DNA from: Pedobacter paludis | Lineage (GTDB): Bacteria > Bacteroidota > Bacteroidia > Sphingobacteriales > Sphingobacteriaceae | Assembly: GCF_003173575.1 (NCBI RefSeq) | Contig: NZ_QGNY01000005.1 | Location: 310,001-374,000 of the forward strand | Reading direction: 5' to 3' | Length of the DNA stretch: 64,000 nt | Shown: positions 1 to 11,300 of the stretch, piece by piece | Position numbering within the stretch: the stretch's first letter is position 1 | How the letters are laid out: every line of letters starts with the position of its first letter | The notes under the pieces: generated by a model | The model's input: the letters and a program-made list of their open reading frames with translations, nothing else | Database searches by the model: none | Told to the model about the DNA's origin: nothing | Position numbers and translations under genes: made by a program

Positions 1-2777
1 GTCAGCCAATACACAACCAAACTGGCGAGCTTACCGGTTTTTTTGCCTTAATAGAAGATTTCACAAAAGAAAGAGAAGCTCAGGAACTTTTAAAGGAATC
101 TGAAAACCGCTTCAGGTTGGCCTTGGAAAAAATAGGAAATGTTTGGGAACACGATTTTAGAACAGGGAAAACCATATTTTCTAAAACCAACAACGAATTT
201 TGGGGCTATTCTGATGATGACATGGACACCAATGATATTGTTTGGTGGGATAAGGTGCATAAGGAAGATTTTCATCTGCTTTTTCAAAACTTTAAAAAAT
301 ACAAACGAGGACTAATAGATTCGCATAATGAAGAGTATCGAATCATCCAAAAAGACGGAGACGTAAAATGGGTTTTAGATCGTGGTGTGGTTATAGAAAA
401 AGATGAAAACGGCAAACCGCTTAGAATTGTAGGTACGCATACCGATATTACTCCAATTAAAAAAACCGAGCTGGAGCTTGAACAACATGTAAGGCAGTTC
501 AGATCACTTTCTGAAAATATTCCAGGGGTAATTTATGAATATGAATACAGAGAAGATGGCACTGATGGATTGCGATACATAAGCCCGGCTGTTGAGCGTG
601 TATTTGGAATTACAGCAGAAGAATTTTGGAACGGCAAATATATTTCTCCAACAGATCAAGCCAGGATTGATCGCAAGCAACAACACAGTAGAAATACTTT
701 AGAGCCTTTTTACGATGAATCGGAAATTACAATTCCTGGGTTAGATACCCGTTGGTATGCGGTTCACTCTGCTTATTCGTATACCAGTCAGGATAATGCA
801 AAGGTTTTTACTGGATTTATGGCCGATATTACGGAGCGTAAAACGGTAGAAGAATCGTTAAGGGTTAACGAAGAAAAGTACCGAAGCATTTTGGCCAATA
901 TGAAATTAGGCATGGTTGAGGTAGACAATGATGGATACATTACTTACGCCAACAACAGTTTCTGCCATATGTGCGGTTTTAGTATTCCTGAACTTATTGG
1001 AAGAAAGGCCGGTGATATGTTTTTATCGCCAGATCAGGTTTACCTAGAGCAGGATAAAATCAAAAAGCGCCAAGAGGGCGTTGCAGATGCTTACGAAGTA
1101 GAAACCAAAAATAAAAATGGCGAAAAGAAATGGTGGCTGGTAAGTGGTGCACCACGCTATAACGATAAATCTGAATTGGTTGGCTCTATCGGCATCCACC
1201 TAGACATTACAGAACAAAAATTACAGGAAATAGAATTAATTGCAGCTCGAAATGAGGCTGAACATTTGGCGGCAACGAAAGAAACATTTTTGGCAAACAT
1301 GAGCCACGAAATGCGTACGCCGATGAATGCAATTATGAGTATGACCAACCAGCTTGCCAAAACCGAGCTTGGTACCGAGCAGGAGTTTTATTTAGAAACC
1401 ATACAAAAAGCATCGAAAAGCTTATTGGTGATCATCAACGATGTACTCGATCTTTCTAAAATCGATGCAGGCAAACTAAGCTTGGAAAACATTGGTTTCA
1501 ATTTGGTGGATGTACTTCAAAACTCTATGCAGGTAATTACGCATAAAGGAGAACAGAAAGGATTAGATTTAAATAATTACTACTTTGATAGTAAAATTGC
1601 ACCTGTTTTAATTGGCGATCCGTATCGTATTAATCAGGTATTATTAAACTTAATGACCAATGCCGTTAAGTTTACCGAAAAGGGCTCGGTTGATTTAAGC
1701 TGTAAAGTAATTACCGATAAGCTTAACTCCCAAATTATAGAAGTTTCTGTAAAAGATACCGGAATTGGGATGGAAGAATCTTTTGTTACCCATTTGTTCG
1801 ATAAATTTAGTCAGGAATACGAATCAGTTAGCCGTAAATATGGCGGTACAGGCTTAGGAATGAGCATTTGTAAAAATCTGATCAAACAAATGGGTGGAGA
1901 AATTTTTGTAGATAGCGTTAAAAACGTTGGCTCTACCATTTCCTTTATCCTAGAATTACCAAAAGGCGTAGCTGAAGATATGCCAGAGAAAGTAGTGACA
2001 GAATTTAGTGAAGAATTTTTGCAAGGCAGAAAAATACTCATTACCGATGATAATGACTTGAATCGATTGGTAGCTTCTATTTTGCTTTTAGATTTCGGAG
2101 CTACCGTAATGGTTGCAGAAAATGGATTAATGGCTCTAGATATGATTGCCAATGATCAATTTGATGTGGTTTTGATGGATATCCAGATGCCAATTATGAA
2201 TGGTTACGAAACCACGCGGAGATTGCGGGAAATGGGAAATCAAATTCCAATTATTGCACTAACCGCATCTGCAATAAAGGGCGAAAGAGAAAAATGTATC
2301 GCTGCTGGAATGAACGATTACATTACAAAACCAATTGACGAAGAAACGTTTTTAAAAACAATAGATAAGTGGATTAACAAAGATGAGGATGCTCAGCTTG
2401 AAGATGAACTCAAAATGGAAGAACCTTTATATAATTTATCTTCACTGCGTGTGATTAGCAAAGGAAGAGAAGACTTTGTTAAAAAAATGGTCGATATGTT
2501 CTGTGAGCAAATGCCACCAATGGTTAATGAACTAAAAGAAGCGCATGAAAGCCATAACCTACAACAGATGGGTTCAGTAGCACACAAATTAAAATCAAGT
2601 ATTGATCATTTAAACATGACCACAATACAAAGGGTAATTCGGGATATTGAAGGTTTTGGAAATGAACAAATCAATGATCCATCTTTACCTGCCGCAATCA
2701 AAAATGTTGATGAAACCGTAAATGCTGTAATATCAATGCTCAAGGTAGAATTCCCTTCAGAAACAGCTGAAGCATAA
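1..2777 (+). CDS. Hybrid sensor histidine kinase with PAS, receiver and HPt domains (5' end outside window)
   Basis: The reading frame is open from the first bases, and the residues before the first possible start (TTG at 117) read as the end of an earlier PAS/PAC unit, so the true start lies upstream. Visible order: PAC tail, PAS (about 90-430), PAS (480-840), PAS (860-1220), HisKA with phospho-acceptor His in SHEMRTP (codon 1305-1307), HATPase_c (about 1500-1960, with DTGIGM and GTGLGM boxes), receiver with Asp in MDIQMP (codon 2178-2180), and HPt with His in AHKLKSS (codon 2583-2585). The chain supports a His-Asp-His phosphorelay ending in a separate regulator not seen here. No membrane segment is in the visible part, so it may be cytosolic; the missing N-terminus could change that. 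The signal sensed is unknown. Confidence 0.93.
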   Translation, partial: QPIHNQTGELTGFFALIEDFTKEREAQELLKESENRFRLALEKIGNVWEHDFRTGKTIFSKTNNEFWGYSDDDMDTNDIVWWDKVHKEDFHLLFQNFKKYKRGLIDSHNEEYRIIQKDGDVKWVLDRGVVIEKDENGKPLRIVGTHTDITPIKKTELELEQHVRQFRSLSENIPGVIYEYEYREDGTDGLRYISPAVERVFGITAEEFWNGKYISPTDQARIDRKQQHSRNTLEPFYDESEITIPGLDTRWYAVHSAYSYTSQDNAKVFTGFMADITERKTVEESLRVNEEKYRSILANMKLGMVEVDNDGYITYANNSFCHMCGFSIPELIGRKAGDMFLSPDQVYLEQDKIKKRQEGVADAYEVETKNKNGEKKWWLVSGAPRYNDKSELVGSIGIHLDITEQKLQEIELIAARNEAEHLAATKETFLANMSHEMRTPMNAIMSMTNQLAKTELGTEQEFYLETIQKASKSLLVIINDVLDLSKIDAGKLSLENIGFNLVDVLQNSMQVITHKGEQKGLDLNNYYFDSKIAPVLIGDPYRINQVLLNLMTNAVKFTEKGSVDLSCKVITDKLNSQIIEVSVKDTGIGMEESFVTHLFDKFSQEYESVSRKYGGTGLGMSICKNLIKQMGGEIFVDSVKNVGSTISFILELPKGVAEDMPEKVVTEFSEEFLQGRKILITDDNDLNRLVASILLLDFGATVMVAENGLMALDMIANDQFDVVLMDIQMPIMNGYETTRRLREMGNQIPIIALTASAIKGEREKCIAAGMNDYITKPIDEETFLKTIDKWINKDEDAQLEDELKMEEPLYNLSSLRVISKGREDFVKKMVDMFCEQMPPMVNELKEAHESHNLQQMGSVAHKLKSSIDHLNMTTIQRVIRDIEGFGNEQINDPSLPAAIKNVDETVNAVISMLKVEFPSETAEA

Positions 2778-2824
2778 ATCATTTAAAATATTCTTGGCAG
2801 ATATCAACTGCTATTTAAACCTGT

Positions 2825-2851
2825 CCAAGGTTGGCGAGCTGCCAACCTTGG
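2825..2851. terminator. Hairpin downstream of hybrid kinase gene
   Basis: Perfect 11-bp inverted repeat CCAAGGTTGGC / GCCAACCTTGG with loop GAGCT, 48 bp after the kinase stop. There is no T-run on either side, so it may be an atypical terminator or an mRNA 3'-end stabiliser. It is GC-rich compared with its surroundings. Confidence 0.45.
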
Positions 2852-2990
2852 ATTATCACAACCAAAACCAGTTCCTCGGTATTTGGTATACCCTACTATT
2901 AGAATCTACCCGCTATAATTAAAATCATCAATTTCGTTTTTAATTCATTATCAATAAGTTATAAACATTTGCTAAAATCTTTTGTGAATA

Positions 2991-3012
2991 AAATACCGTA
3001 AATGCGGTATTT
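2991..3012. promoter_or_regulatory. Palindrome upstream of the giant-protein cassette (possible operator)
   Basis: AAATACCG-TAAATG-CGGTATTT: perfect 8-bp arms around a 6-bp centre, about 195 bp before the start codon at 3207. The size and symmetry fit a dimeric regulator's site. No following T-run, so a terminator is unlikely. The regulator is not identifiable from the window. Confidence 0.4.
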
Positions 3013-3206
3013 CTCTAGGAAAATTTAATTGTAGATTTATTCTAGTAAATGTGCATTAACAAACAGACATTTCTGTGCCCGATTTCTTTTTGAATTTCGA
3101 CTGGCTTCCCCTTGGTTTGATTAATATTCTATTTTGGATCTCTGGCCATTTACTGCTTTTTCTTTTTCTAATTATTTCTGTATGGATACATTAACTCATC
3201 ATTGAA

Positions 3207-6200
3207 ATGGCTAAATCTACCTCCTTCCAAAACCAACTGAATCTCGTTCATGATTTGGTAATCAAACCAGATGAAAACCCTGAAAGATTAAATACCTTAT
3301 TGGGCATGCTTAAAAAATCGGATGTTGCTGTAGAAAGCAATCGTTTTTTAAAAACCGAAAATCCCGATTTGGTTGCCCAAAATATTCGAAACAATGAGCA
3401 GTTGCAAAATTTCTCGACACTAAAACCCGAATCAAAAGAAAACGATCAATTGGTAATTAGGCGGGAAGCACCTGTATCCATTTTGGGTAATTTGGATGGT
3501 TTGGCCAGCTCAAAAAATCTTTTTTCGCTTAACCCTTTGGCAAACCCTGCTCAAACTTTGGGGCCATTTACCGCAAACGATGGAAGGTTATTCTGGTATG
3601 ATTTTTTCAACTATGAAAAGCTAGTGCCAATTTATTTAACCGGAGAAAACAAGCCTCTAATGCTTGTGCCCTTAAAGCTTTCAAAAATAGGCAGACCGGT
3701 TGCGGAATATACTTTGGCTAAAGGAAGTATTTGGATTCGTGCAGATTTATTTGCAACGCAGGCAGGTGCTTCAAATTATACGGGTTTTAAAATTAATTCT
3801 GGGAAATTAACGCTTTCAAAAATAATCTCAGTGCTTAGCGATACACTAAAAATTACGGCAGATGTTGGTTTTAGACTTGATTTGGTTTTGGATAATACCT
3901 TCGTTAATAAGGGGAATACGAATTTTGGCATCGATTCTAGAAACGCAAATATAAAACCACCAGAATCTTTAAACCTTCAATATGCAAACAAAAAAATCTC
4001 CGTTTCCCTAATGGGCCCAGCCAGCTGGGAGCTTTATGGCGACCGCAGGCTATTTACCTATGCCGGAAAAGAAGCCACTTATAGTACAGAATTGGGTAAG
4101 ATCTTTATTCCACTTTTGTCAGAAAATCCAGAATTTACCATCCGAGATAATCAATCACCGTTTTTCAAAATTGATGGAACCTGTAAAGTTAGAGGTTCGG
4201 TTTGGTGTTTATCGTTAAACGAATTAGATGTTGCCAAACCCTTTTCTATCCGGAATAATGGCGCACTAGGAATAAGCACACTACAGGGCTTAACCTGTAG
4301 TTGGCAAGGCATTGATGCCCGTTTACCTGTTTATTTATCGCGTACGTTAATTCTTGCAGAACCTGGTTTGTTTGTGGTGCACGAAACAAATGCAGATTTT
4401 AAAGGCTTAAGCGAAAACTACAGACTTTGGGATCGGGATGAAACTTCTGGCATAAAAGCGGGCGCAATTTTATCCTTTAAAGGCAAAAAGAAATTAGATT
4501 ATTCTTGCGCAGAAGAAGGTGCAGAAGGTATAGGAGCCGCTGTAGATTCATCTATTGAAGCCGATAGACCCATTCGGGCAGATGGAATTCCAGTCGCACC
4601 AAAAACCCTTGATAGCATTTATGTAAAATATGTAACGCCCACACTTGCCGAAATGATGCTGATTGATCAGGATATGAAGGCAGAAAACCTTTCCGATTCA
4701 TCAGAAAATTTAATTTCTAAACTTAAGTTTGCCACAATTAAAAAGATTACACGGCCTTATCAGTTTGCGCTGGAAAACGCTTATCTGCTAACTACACCTC
4801 CTGCAACCCTTATTTTAAATGGAAGTTTTAATGGTGAAAACATTTTAACAAAAGGAAAACTGACCATTTTATATGGCTTAACGGATTTAGTGCCAACTTT
4901 ACCCCACCCCTACACCTCCGAAGTTTTATTCCAAAATTTGCGTAAAGCCTCTACATTTACCGATGTAGCCAGCTATAATCAAAGCTTAATGGGCGCCTTA
5001 AGTTCTACCTGCGATTGGAGACAAGATGAACATAACCTTGCCTTGGTAGAGGTAGATTTCAAGTTATTTTACGATCAAAAGCAGGTTGTTCCGGCTATGA
5101 TCCAAACTCCGGCTACAGGAAAAGGAAACGAAAGCCAGGGAATTGAGGCATTTACCTCACAAGAATCGGGTGGCTTATCTAAGTTAGGCGCTGCCCGAGG
5201 CATGGATTCTAAAATATTTCGAAGTCCGAGAATATTTTCTCTGCTCGATTTAAGTACAAATTATGATCTTTTGGGTGTTTCGATGTCGTTCAACCAAGTT
5301 AGATCGATTAGTCAGGGTTTTGCAAAAGTAAATCAGGTTTCCGAACAAGTAGTTACCATTGAGAAGATGAATTTGCGTACGCCAATGGCGATGTTAAACG
5401 GTTATACTTTGCCACATATTTCCTGGGAGCCTCTAGTCAATATTACGGAACCAGGGATAAGCGATGATCCCGACAAAGGAATTATTGGCTATAAAGACCA
5501 AGGGCCGGCAACTGTGTTTACCCAGTTCGATAGTACCGTAATTAATATTGATCCACTCAAATACATTGAAAAATTCCAGAACAATCTTAAACCTTATCTA
5601 CAAGAGGACGAAGTTCCGGTAAATCCAATAAAGAAAAATCCAAATTTAGGAAGCAACGTATTATTTGGTTTGCCAAATGGAAAGGTTTCAATAGCCTTGC
5701 TAACACCATTTAATCCACAGCAAGCCACTATGAATAATCGGCATCTGGATTTTATTACACCGAGTTTTAAAAACGAAAAATTCAAAGGGGGCCTTCAGTT
5801 TAGGGTTTCTGCAAATGCGGCTAAAAATCCCGAATCGTTTCCTCCAGAATTATTTGGCGCAACTGTACAAATGAAAAATTCGACCGACTGGAATGGGAAC
5901 AGCATTCCTCAAAGTGTTCTGGGCAAAGATGTACACACTATTTTCAATAAAACCTTTGCATCCAGCTTCGGCAAAACGGGTGTTCCATTAACACATATTG
6001 ATTTTTCTGGTTATGGAGCAAGTATCTATAGCAATTGGCTGGCGCCTTTGGCCAAATTTGCAGATATCGCTCAGGTAAAATTTGATGTAATGCGTGGCCG
6101 ATTGGCACACGAAGTTGTACAGGCAGTAAGTATGGTTTACCCATATGGAATTTGCGTAGTAAGAACAATTACCTTTTACAGACGCAATAATGCTATTGTC

Positions 6201-8279
6201 TACAGAGAAGATAGCGGCTGGGTAGCCAAAAGCGATGGTATTTTCGATTTCTCTTTTATCGGGAAGGATGAAAATGATAACCCAAAAAATTTCCCCAACC
6301 CTTACATTTTCCATCCGGGATTAGTTGGCGGTTTTTATAATGTACACAACATTAAAGAGATTGAAGGTGATTCCATTTCTATTGAATATACCCCAAATAA
6401 TGGCGATTATTTCAAAAATAGCGCCGATGATTTTATACACGACAGTGGCAATGGAGATCCACAAACTGCCGAACTGGTAGGCATTACTTTCGATGCAGAT
6501 GTGAATATAGATATTGATGGGCAGGGCAATTATAAAAAAGTAACTGGCAGGCAGTTTAAGGGCTATTTACAGCTTTCGCCGCAAGGTGTTCCCATTCCGG
6601 AATCTGTATTTAATGAATTAATGATGCGCAATCAAAATTCAATTGGCGGAAATGTAGACTGCCTGTTAAACTTAGGCGGCAGCAAACAAACCATTCTAGT
6701 TAATCGGGTCGATGTTTCAGCTTCGTATCAAAATGACGATAAAGGTGATGTGATATTTGTTGCAGCAGCAAGAGGATCGGTTCAATTACCTGCCGATGGA
6801 AGCTGGAGCATGGTAGAATTGGATAAGAAAACAGGCGATGTACTTCCGGTAAGCAACAAACAAAGCATACCAATTATTAGAAAAGGCGAACGTGATCGTA
6901 TAAATCCAGAATTTAACATCCCTTTTCCAACAAAAATTTCGAAGGTTGCCTTTGCCGATGCTTTGTTTAACGAAGAAAACACGTTTGCAAAACGTTTTGG
7001 ATTTGTACAGAATACAGGTACCCAAAAACTTCTGTTAACCGATCCGAGATATGATGCAGACCAAGTTGAAGCCTTATTAAGCGAAGCGCCTTTATTGGCC
7101 GATAGTTTTAGGTTGTTAAACAGCAAAGGACCTTTTCCAAATTTGGGCAACGCCATTAAATTAGAAGATGTTACTGAAGCGGTGACCGATATTTTAGAAA
7201 ATGGCTTACGGAAAAAAATAGAACAATTTAAGCTTCCAGATGAACTGAGTTTCGATATTATCGGCAAAGCCGGAGATTCGTTTAGAATGTACATTCAGTA
7301 CAAAAGCGAAACCAAAGCCGGAGAAAAATCGAATACTTTGGTAGACTATATAACCGATTCTGAAGCAGGCGAAAAATGGAAAAACGAAATGGGCAATATG
7401 AGTATTGTTGTCGATTTAGCTTCGTTTAAATCATTGATGACGATCAGTGGAGATTTTAAGGCAAGTGTAAAAGCCAATCCGGATTTTGGCTCGAATTTAA
7501 ATAATGCACCTCAACTTAAACTTGCAGAACCATTAGAAAAAATTTATCAGATTCTGGAATTTTTGGATAACCTTGATCCAACGCAACCTGTTGAGGCCGT
7601 TAAAAAAGGTTTAAAAATTGCCATGAGCAACAATGCAGATTCATGGGATTATAAATTTAAGGCCGATAAGGAAATTCCATTTGTTAAATTTCCCTTTGAT
7701 CCGGTAAACTACAATTCACCAACAACGCCGTTAAAGTTAGATGCTTCCTTCAAAATTGGTTGTTACTTTAATCAGCCGATAAAAATTCCAAACACCATTG
7801 ATGAGGTGATGCCATCTGCCGGAGCATTTTTAGAGCTGGGCGCAGATTTGAGGGTAATGTGCGTTTCACTTGCGGCGGCAACCATTTACGCAACAGGAAG
7901 AGCCGAAGTTGGGCTCGCTGCAGATCTAAAGCATTCGCCAACCCTGCATTTTAAATTTGGTTTTGGTGTAGAACTTTGTGTAGGCTTGCCTGTTATCGGT
8001 AGCGTTGCCGTATTGTACATGGTTGGCGTAGATATGTCGCTGAATACGGAAGAATTGGTGATCGGTGCATTTATCTATTTCAGAGGCAGGGCAGAAATTT
8101 TTGGTGGCATTGTAACCATAACCATACAAATTGAAGCTGCGGGCAAAATCCAGAAACAGCTTGGCGGCGGACCAACCAGTTGCATTGCCATGTGCACCTT
8201 TGCTTTAGACATTAGCATTTTCTGGGTTATCGATATCAATTTTACCGAAACCTGGGAAGAAACCCGTCAAATTGCTTAA
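3207..8279 (+). CDS. Giant protein of unknown function (1690 aa), first gene of a two-gene cassette
   Basis: I do not recognise a named family. The protein has no signal peptide, lipobox or N-terminal membrane helix, so nothing obvious sends it through Sec. The first 60 residues are polar and probably helical. Most of the rest alternates short hydrophobic strands with Gly, Asn and Pro turns, as in large all-beta proteins. The last ~190 residues (about nt 7740-8276) are distinctly apolar, Gly/Ala-rich and strand-like, ending in an acidic/aromatic tail (FTETWEETRQIA). A long-helix stretch lies near nt 7140-7620. No P-loop, protease or nuclease motif was found. The start at 3207 is preceded by an AT-rich leader; the stop is 30 bp before the next large gene, so the two are probably co-transcribed and their products may act together. 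Possibilities are a large surface or particle shell component or a toxin-like assembly; this is speculation. Confidence 0.85.
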   Translation: MAKSTSFQNQLNLVHDLVIKPDENPERLNTLLGMLKKSDVAVESNRFLKTENPDLVAQNIRNNEQLQNFSTLKPESKENDQLVIRREAPVSILGNLDGLASSKNLFSLNPLANPAQTLGPFTANDGRLFWYDFFNYEKLVPIYLTGENKPLMLVPLKLSKIGRPVAEYTLAKGSIWIRADLFATQAGASNYTGFKINSGKLTLSKIISVLSDTLKITADVGFRLDLVLDNTFVNKGNTNFGIDSRNANIKPPESLNLQYANKKISVSLMGPASWELYGDRRLFTYAGKEATYSTELGKIFIPLLSENPEFTIRDNQSPFFKIDGTCKVRGSVWCLSLNELDVAKPFSIRNNGALGISTLQGLTCSWQGIDARLPVYLSRTLILAEPGLFVVHETNADFKGLSENYRLWDRDETSGIKAGAILSFKGKKKLDYSCAEEGAEGIGAAVDSSIEADRPIRADGIPVAPKTLDSIYVKYVTPTLAEMMLIDQDMKAENLSDSSENLISKLKFATIKKITRPYQFALENAYLLTTPPATLILNGSFNGENILTKGKLTILYGLTDLVPTLPHPYTSEVLFQNLRKASTFTDVASYNQSLMGALSSTCDWRQDEHNLALVEVDFKLFYDQKQVVPAMIQTPATGKGNESQGIEAFTSQESGGLSKLGAARGMDSKIFRSPRIFSLLDLSTNYDLLGVSMSFNQVRSISQGFAKVNQVSEQVVTIEKMNLRTPMAMLNGYTLPHISWEPLVNITEPGISDDPDKGIIGYKDQGPATVFTQFDSTVINIDPLKYIEKFQNNLKPYLQEDEVPVNPIKKNPNLGSNVLFGLPNGKVSIALLTPFNPQQATMNNRHLDFITPSFKNEKFKGGLQFRVSANAAKNPESFPPELFGATVQMKNSTDWNGNSIPQSVLGKDVHTIFNKTFASSFGKTGVPLTHIDFSGYGASIYSNWLAPLAKFADIAQVKFDVMRGRLAHEVVQAVSMVYPYGICVVRTITFYRRNNAIVYREDSGWVAKSDGIFDFSFIGKDENDNPKNFPNPYIFHPGLVGGFYNVHNIKEIEGDSISIEYTPNNGDYFKNSADDFIHDSGNGDPQTAELVGITFDADVNIDIDGQGNYKKVTGRQFKGYLQLSPQGVPIPESVFNELMMRNQNSIGGNVDCLLNLGGSKQTILVNRVDVSASYQNDDKGDVIFVAAARGSVQLPADGSWSMVELDKKTGDVLPVSNKQSIPIIRKGERDRINPEFNIPFPTKISKVAFADALFNEENTFAKRFGFVQNTGTQKLLLTDPRYDADQVEALLSEAPLLADSFRLLNSKGPFPNLGNAIKLEDVTEAVTDILENGLRKKIEQFKLPDELSFDIIGKAGDSFRMYIQYKSETKAGEKSNTLVDYITDSEAGEKWKNEMGNMSIVVDLASFKSLMTISGDFKASVKANPDFGSNLNNAPQLKLAEPLEKIYQILEFLDNLDPTQPVEAVKKGLKIAMSNNADSWDYKFKADKEIPFVKFPFDPVNYNSPTTPLKLDASFKIGCYFNQPIKIPNTIDEVMPSAGAFLELGADLRVMCVSLAAATIYATGRAEVGLAADLKHSPTLHFKFGFGVELCVGLPVIGSVAVLYMVGVDMSLNTEELVIGAFIYFRGRAEIFGGIVTITIQIEAAGKIQKQLGGGPTSCIAMCTFALDISIFWVIDINFTETWEETRQIA

Positions 8280-8309
8280 TCCAATTACCAAACCTTATTT
8301 GCAATTATT

Positions 8310-11300
8310 ATGGAACCAACAACACTTTGCATCTTAACATTTCCTCAATATTATAAAAATGGAAGATTAAACTTCAACATTGTTATCATTCCGAGAAATT
8401 TAAATCCTTTATTATCCTTAAAGCCGGGATTAGCAGCCTTTGCCGATGCTCAAATCCAATTTAAATCCATGGCGATCAATAGCCTGGATGGTTTGCCCAT
8501 TACAGAAAATGTAAGCTCAAACCCGGTTATCGATCTGGAAAATCCCGTAGTACCAACCCGTAATATCTGGGAAGCGCTAAAAAAACAAATGGAACTGAGC
8601 GATGGAATGAAAATAGATGATGCTGAAACCGGAAAACCAGCACAGCGGGCAAATGCTGATTTAGAAAGATATAAAGATAGGTCTATTCGTAAATACTTAC
8701 CAGAAAGCTATAGAAACGCGTTCAACTTTGTGCGTGCAAAAACAAAATATGCCTTAAGTGGCGATGAATATTCATGTGCAGTTAAAAATAAAAACAACGA
8801 TAATACCGATCAGAACACACAAAGAGACACTTTATCTTGGGGCAAGGTTGTGGCCTTTTGTTTAAGAAACCCGGCATTGGCAGAAAAAGTCGGGCTGATT
8901 TATAAAGCATCCATTGCCTTAAATGCCGACGAAAAACTTTTTGAGCAAGGTGGATGGATGTATACTGAATTGGCTACAGGAAGTGATTTTGATGGTGCAG
9001 CAAAAATGAAATATGCAGCAAGAATCCCTGCACTTAAGGGATTAACCGAACGTGTTCTTTTTTCTGCTGTACAGTTTCCTGTTTCAGAAGTTGCCATTAA
9101 CAACCTTGGCTACGATGAAATTTTGAGAGATGCCATGATTTATGATGATGGCTTTGCCAAAATTGTGCATGCAAACCAGCCTGTCAACCAAGATCTGTTG
9201 CAGGAAAAGGATAAATCAAATCCGCCGTTAAAAGATCTTGGTATTCGATTAGGCTGGGATGATGAGCAAATTGCCATTTGGTATAATAGGCAAATGTTGC
9301 AAAAAGAAGAACAAAGTGGAGCCATTATAGATGCGCCTTTAGGCGTTTTTGGTTATCGATTGGATGCTCGCAAATTGGGTGAAGAAAAATGGCTTTCGCA
9401 AAACAGCTTGGTTGTTCAACAAACTACTGCGCTTGACGGTGGCGCCATTCCGATTTCCTTGGCTGGCGATATTTTGGAACCTGGTATAGAAATTCATCCT
9501 GCAGCGCATGGCGATTCGGAGGGGGAAGGCTTTTGGCTCCCAATGTATTTTAGCAGCTGGGCGGGGAAACCCGTTTCCATTGCAGACAAAGATGCCGAGG
9601 ATATTAATATGCTTACGGCCGATAAGATGATTGCTCCTCGACCAGACATTCAAAATAGCATTAATACCATTCCAAAACGTGTTAGCCATCCTTATTTAGC
9701 TAATCCAGAATATGTACTGCCTTTAGTTTATGGCGAAGATTATGAATTTAGGATTCGGTTAATGGATATTTCTGGCGGTGGCCCAAAAGCCGAAGATAAA
9801 GCCTTAAATGGTGGAGAAAGACCGATAGCGCATCAGCATTTTAAACGATACATTGCTGCAGGTGCTATGAATATCGTAACCATGAAAGATCAATACGATG
9901 TTTTATCCAAAGGAACTCAAGATTTATTGCTAAAGGATACCAGTATCCTCCAAAATGTTCTTGACAAAAATAATCCAATACTGAAAATTAAAAGGCCACT
10001 ATTGGGTTATCCAGCAGTAGTTTTTACAGGAAAATATACGAATGCAGTAGATAAATTGAAAGCCATCCTTGGCAATTTAAACGGCGATCAGGTTGGGGTT
10101 GATATTGGTTTGGCAGATCCTGATGTAGAATCTTTTAAAATCCGTGTAGAGGTTAGGGGTTTGGAAATGGATAACGGTCGTTCAGAAAACGGAAGAGAAC
10201 CTTACTTTCTGTTGTTTGAAAAAGAATTTGAGATGGAAAAGGAAGCAAATAATTACGATCAGGAATTCGAGCTTAAAATTGTTCATCAAGATGTAAATGT
10301 AATCGACTTAGAAAGTGGTTTTGGCAACTCGGGCGAAAAAAACGAATTGGTTTTGCCAACTTCCAGAAACTTGCGTTTAACTTTTATTCCATTGATTAAA
10401 ACTGCGGACAATGATTATGCTGATGTCGAAATTGCAGAAGGAAAGAAATTAGTAATGACGTCTTATCAGCCTTCGGTAAATGAAGTTGATCTGCTTTCGA
10501 AAATTGATACAGGCTATAAAGCAATTTATCTTCAGCCGGAACATCCGGTTGATCAGCACAAGGTAACAGGTTTTGGCAATATTTTAGAAATCAATCTCAT
10601 TAACAGCACCACGCCGATAGAATTAAGCCGATTGGCAGATGCCTTTAATCTGGTGGCCCATAACCTTACTTTAGAAGGAGAAAAAGGTACGCGTGTACAA
10701 TTTGGCTGTTCAAATTTGATGAGACATTCACTCGCTCCTGATGCATCATCACTTACCTTTTCATCATTAGGCGAATTATTTAACCATTGGATTATCGGAG
10801 TCGATTTTACCTTATTAAGAGATTGGTCTTGGGATGGATTAAAAAGACAAAGCATTACAATTTCTAGAGGCTGGAAAGCTAAGCGAGGTGGAAAAATAGG
10901 CGATGTTATTGAAATAGGTACTATAAATGTTTCGGATACGGCTTCTATGAACTCGCTTCAAGATGCAGATCGTCAATATTCCCGTCTGATTTTTATGGAT
11001 GCTTTCGATCCCAAACAAACTTTTGATGAGTTTCCATCTGGCGCCGTTCTTACTTACTCTATAAAAGTAAACTTTGAAGATGGTGTAAACGGCGAAAGTC
11101 AGTCTGATGCTTGGAATGGTGAGATAGAATTGCCAGTTACGATTATCCCGAAACAGATTCCGAAATTAATTTCTGCAGGAATAGCCCTGTCGCCGTACGT
11201 TTCCGATTCTGAGAAATATGCTTCAACAGAATTCAGACAAAGGTTCTTATGGCTCGAAATGGACCGCGAACCTGATGATGAAATGGACACCTATTTTGCC

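Larger units (their letters stand above)
2778..3206. other. Gene-free spacer (429 bp) between the hybrid kinase and the giant-protein cassette
   Basis: No convincing coding frame. It holds a perfect 11-bp hairpin just after the kinase stop (2825-2851) and a palindrome (2991-3012), listed separately. The 3' half is very AT-rich and presumably carries the promoter of the 3207-12329 cassette, but I see no clean TAnnTTTG box close to the start codon at 3207. Confidence 0.6.

Noticed and set aside
1811..2152. 113-codon minus-strand frame inside the hybrid kinase
   Set aside because: Antisense to conserved HATPase/receiver motifs; no independent support.
6782..7294. 170-codon open frame on the minus strand inside the 1690-aa gene
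   Set aside because: Antisense shadow of a well-supported large gene; no family similarity or promoter, and composition mirrors the plus-strand codons.
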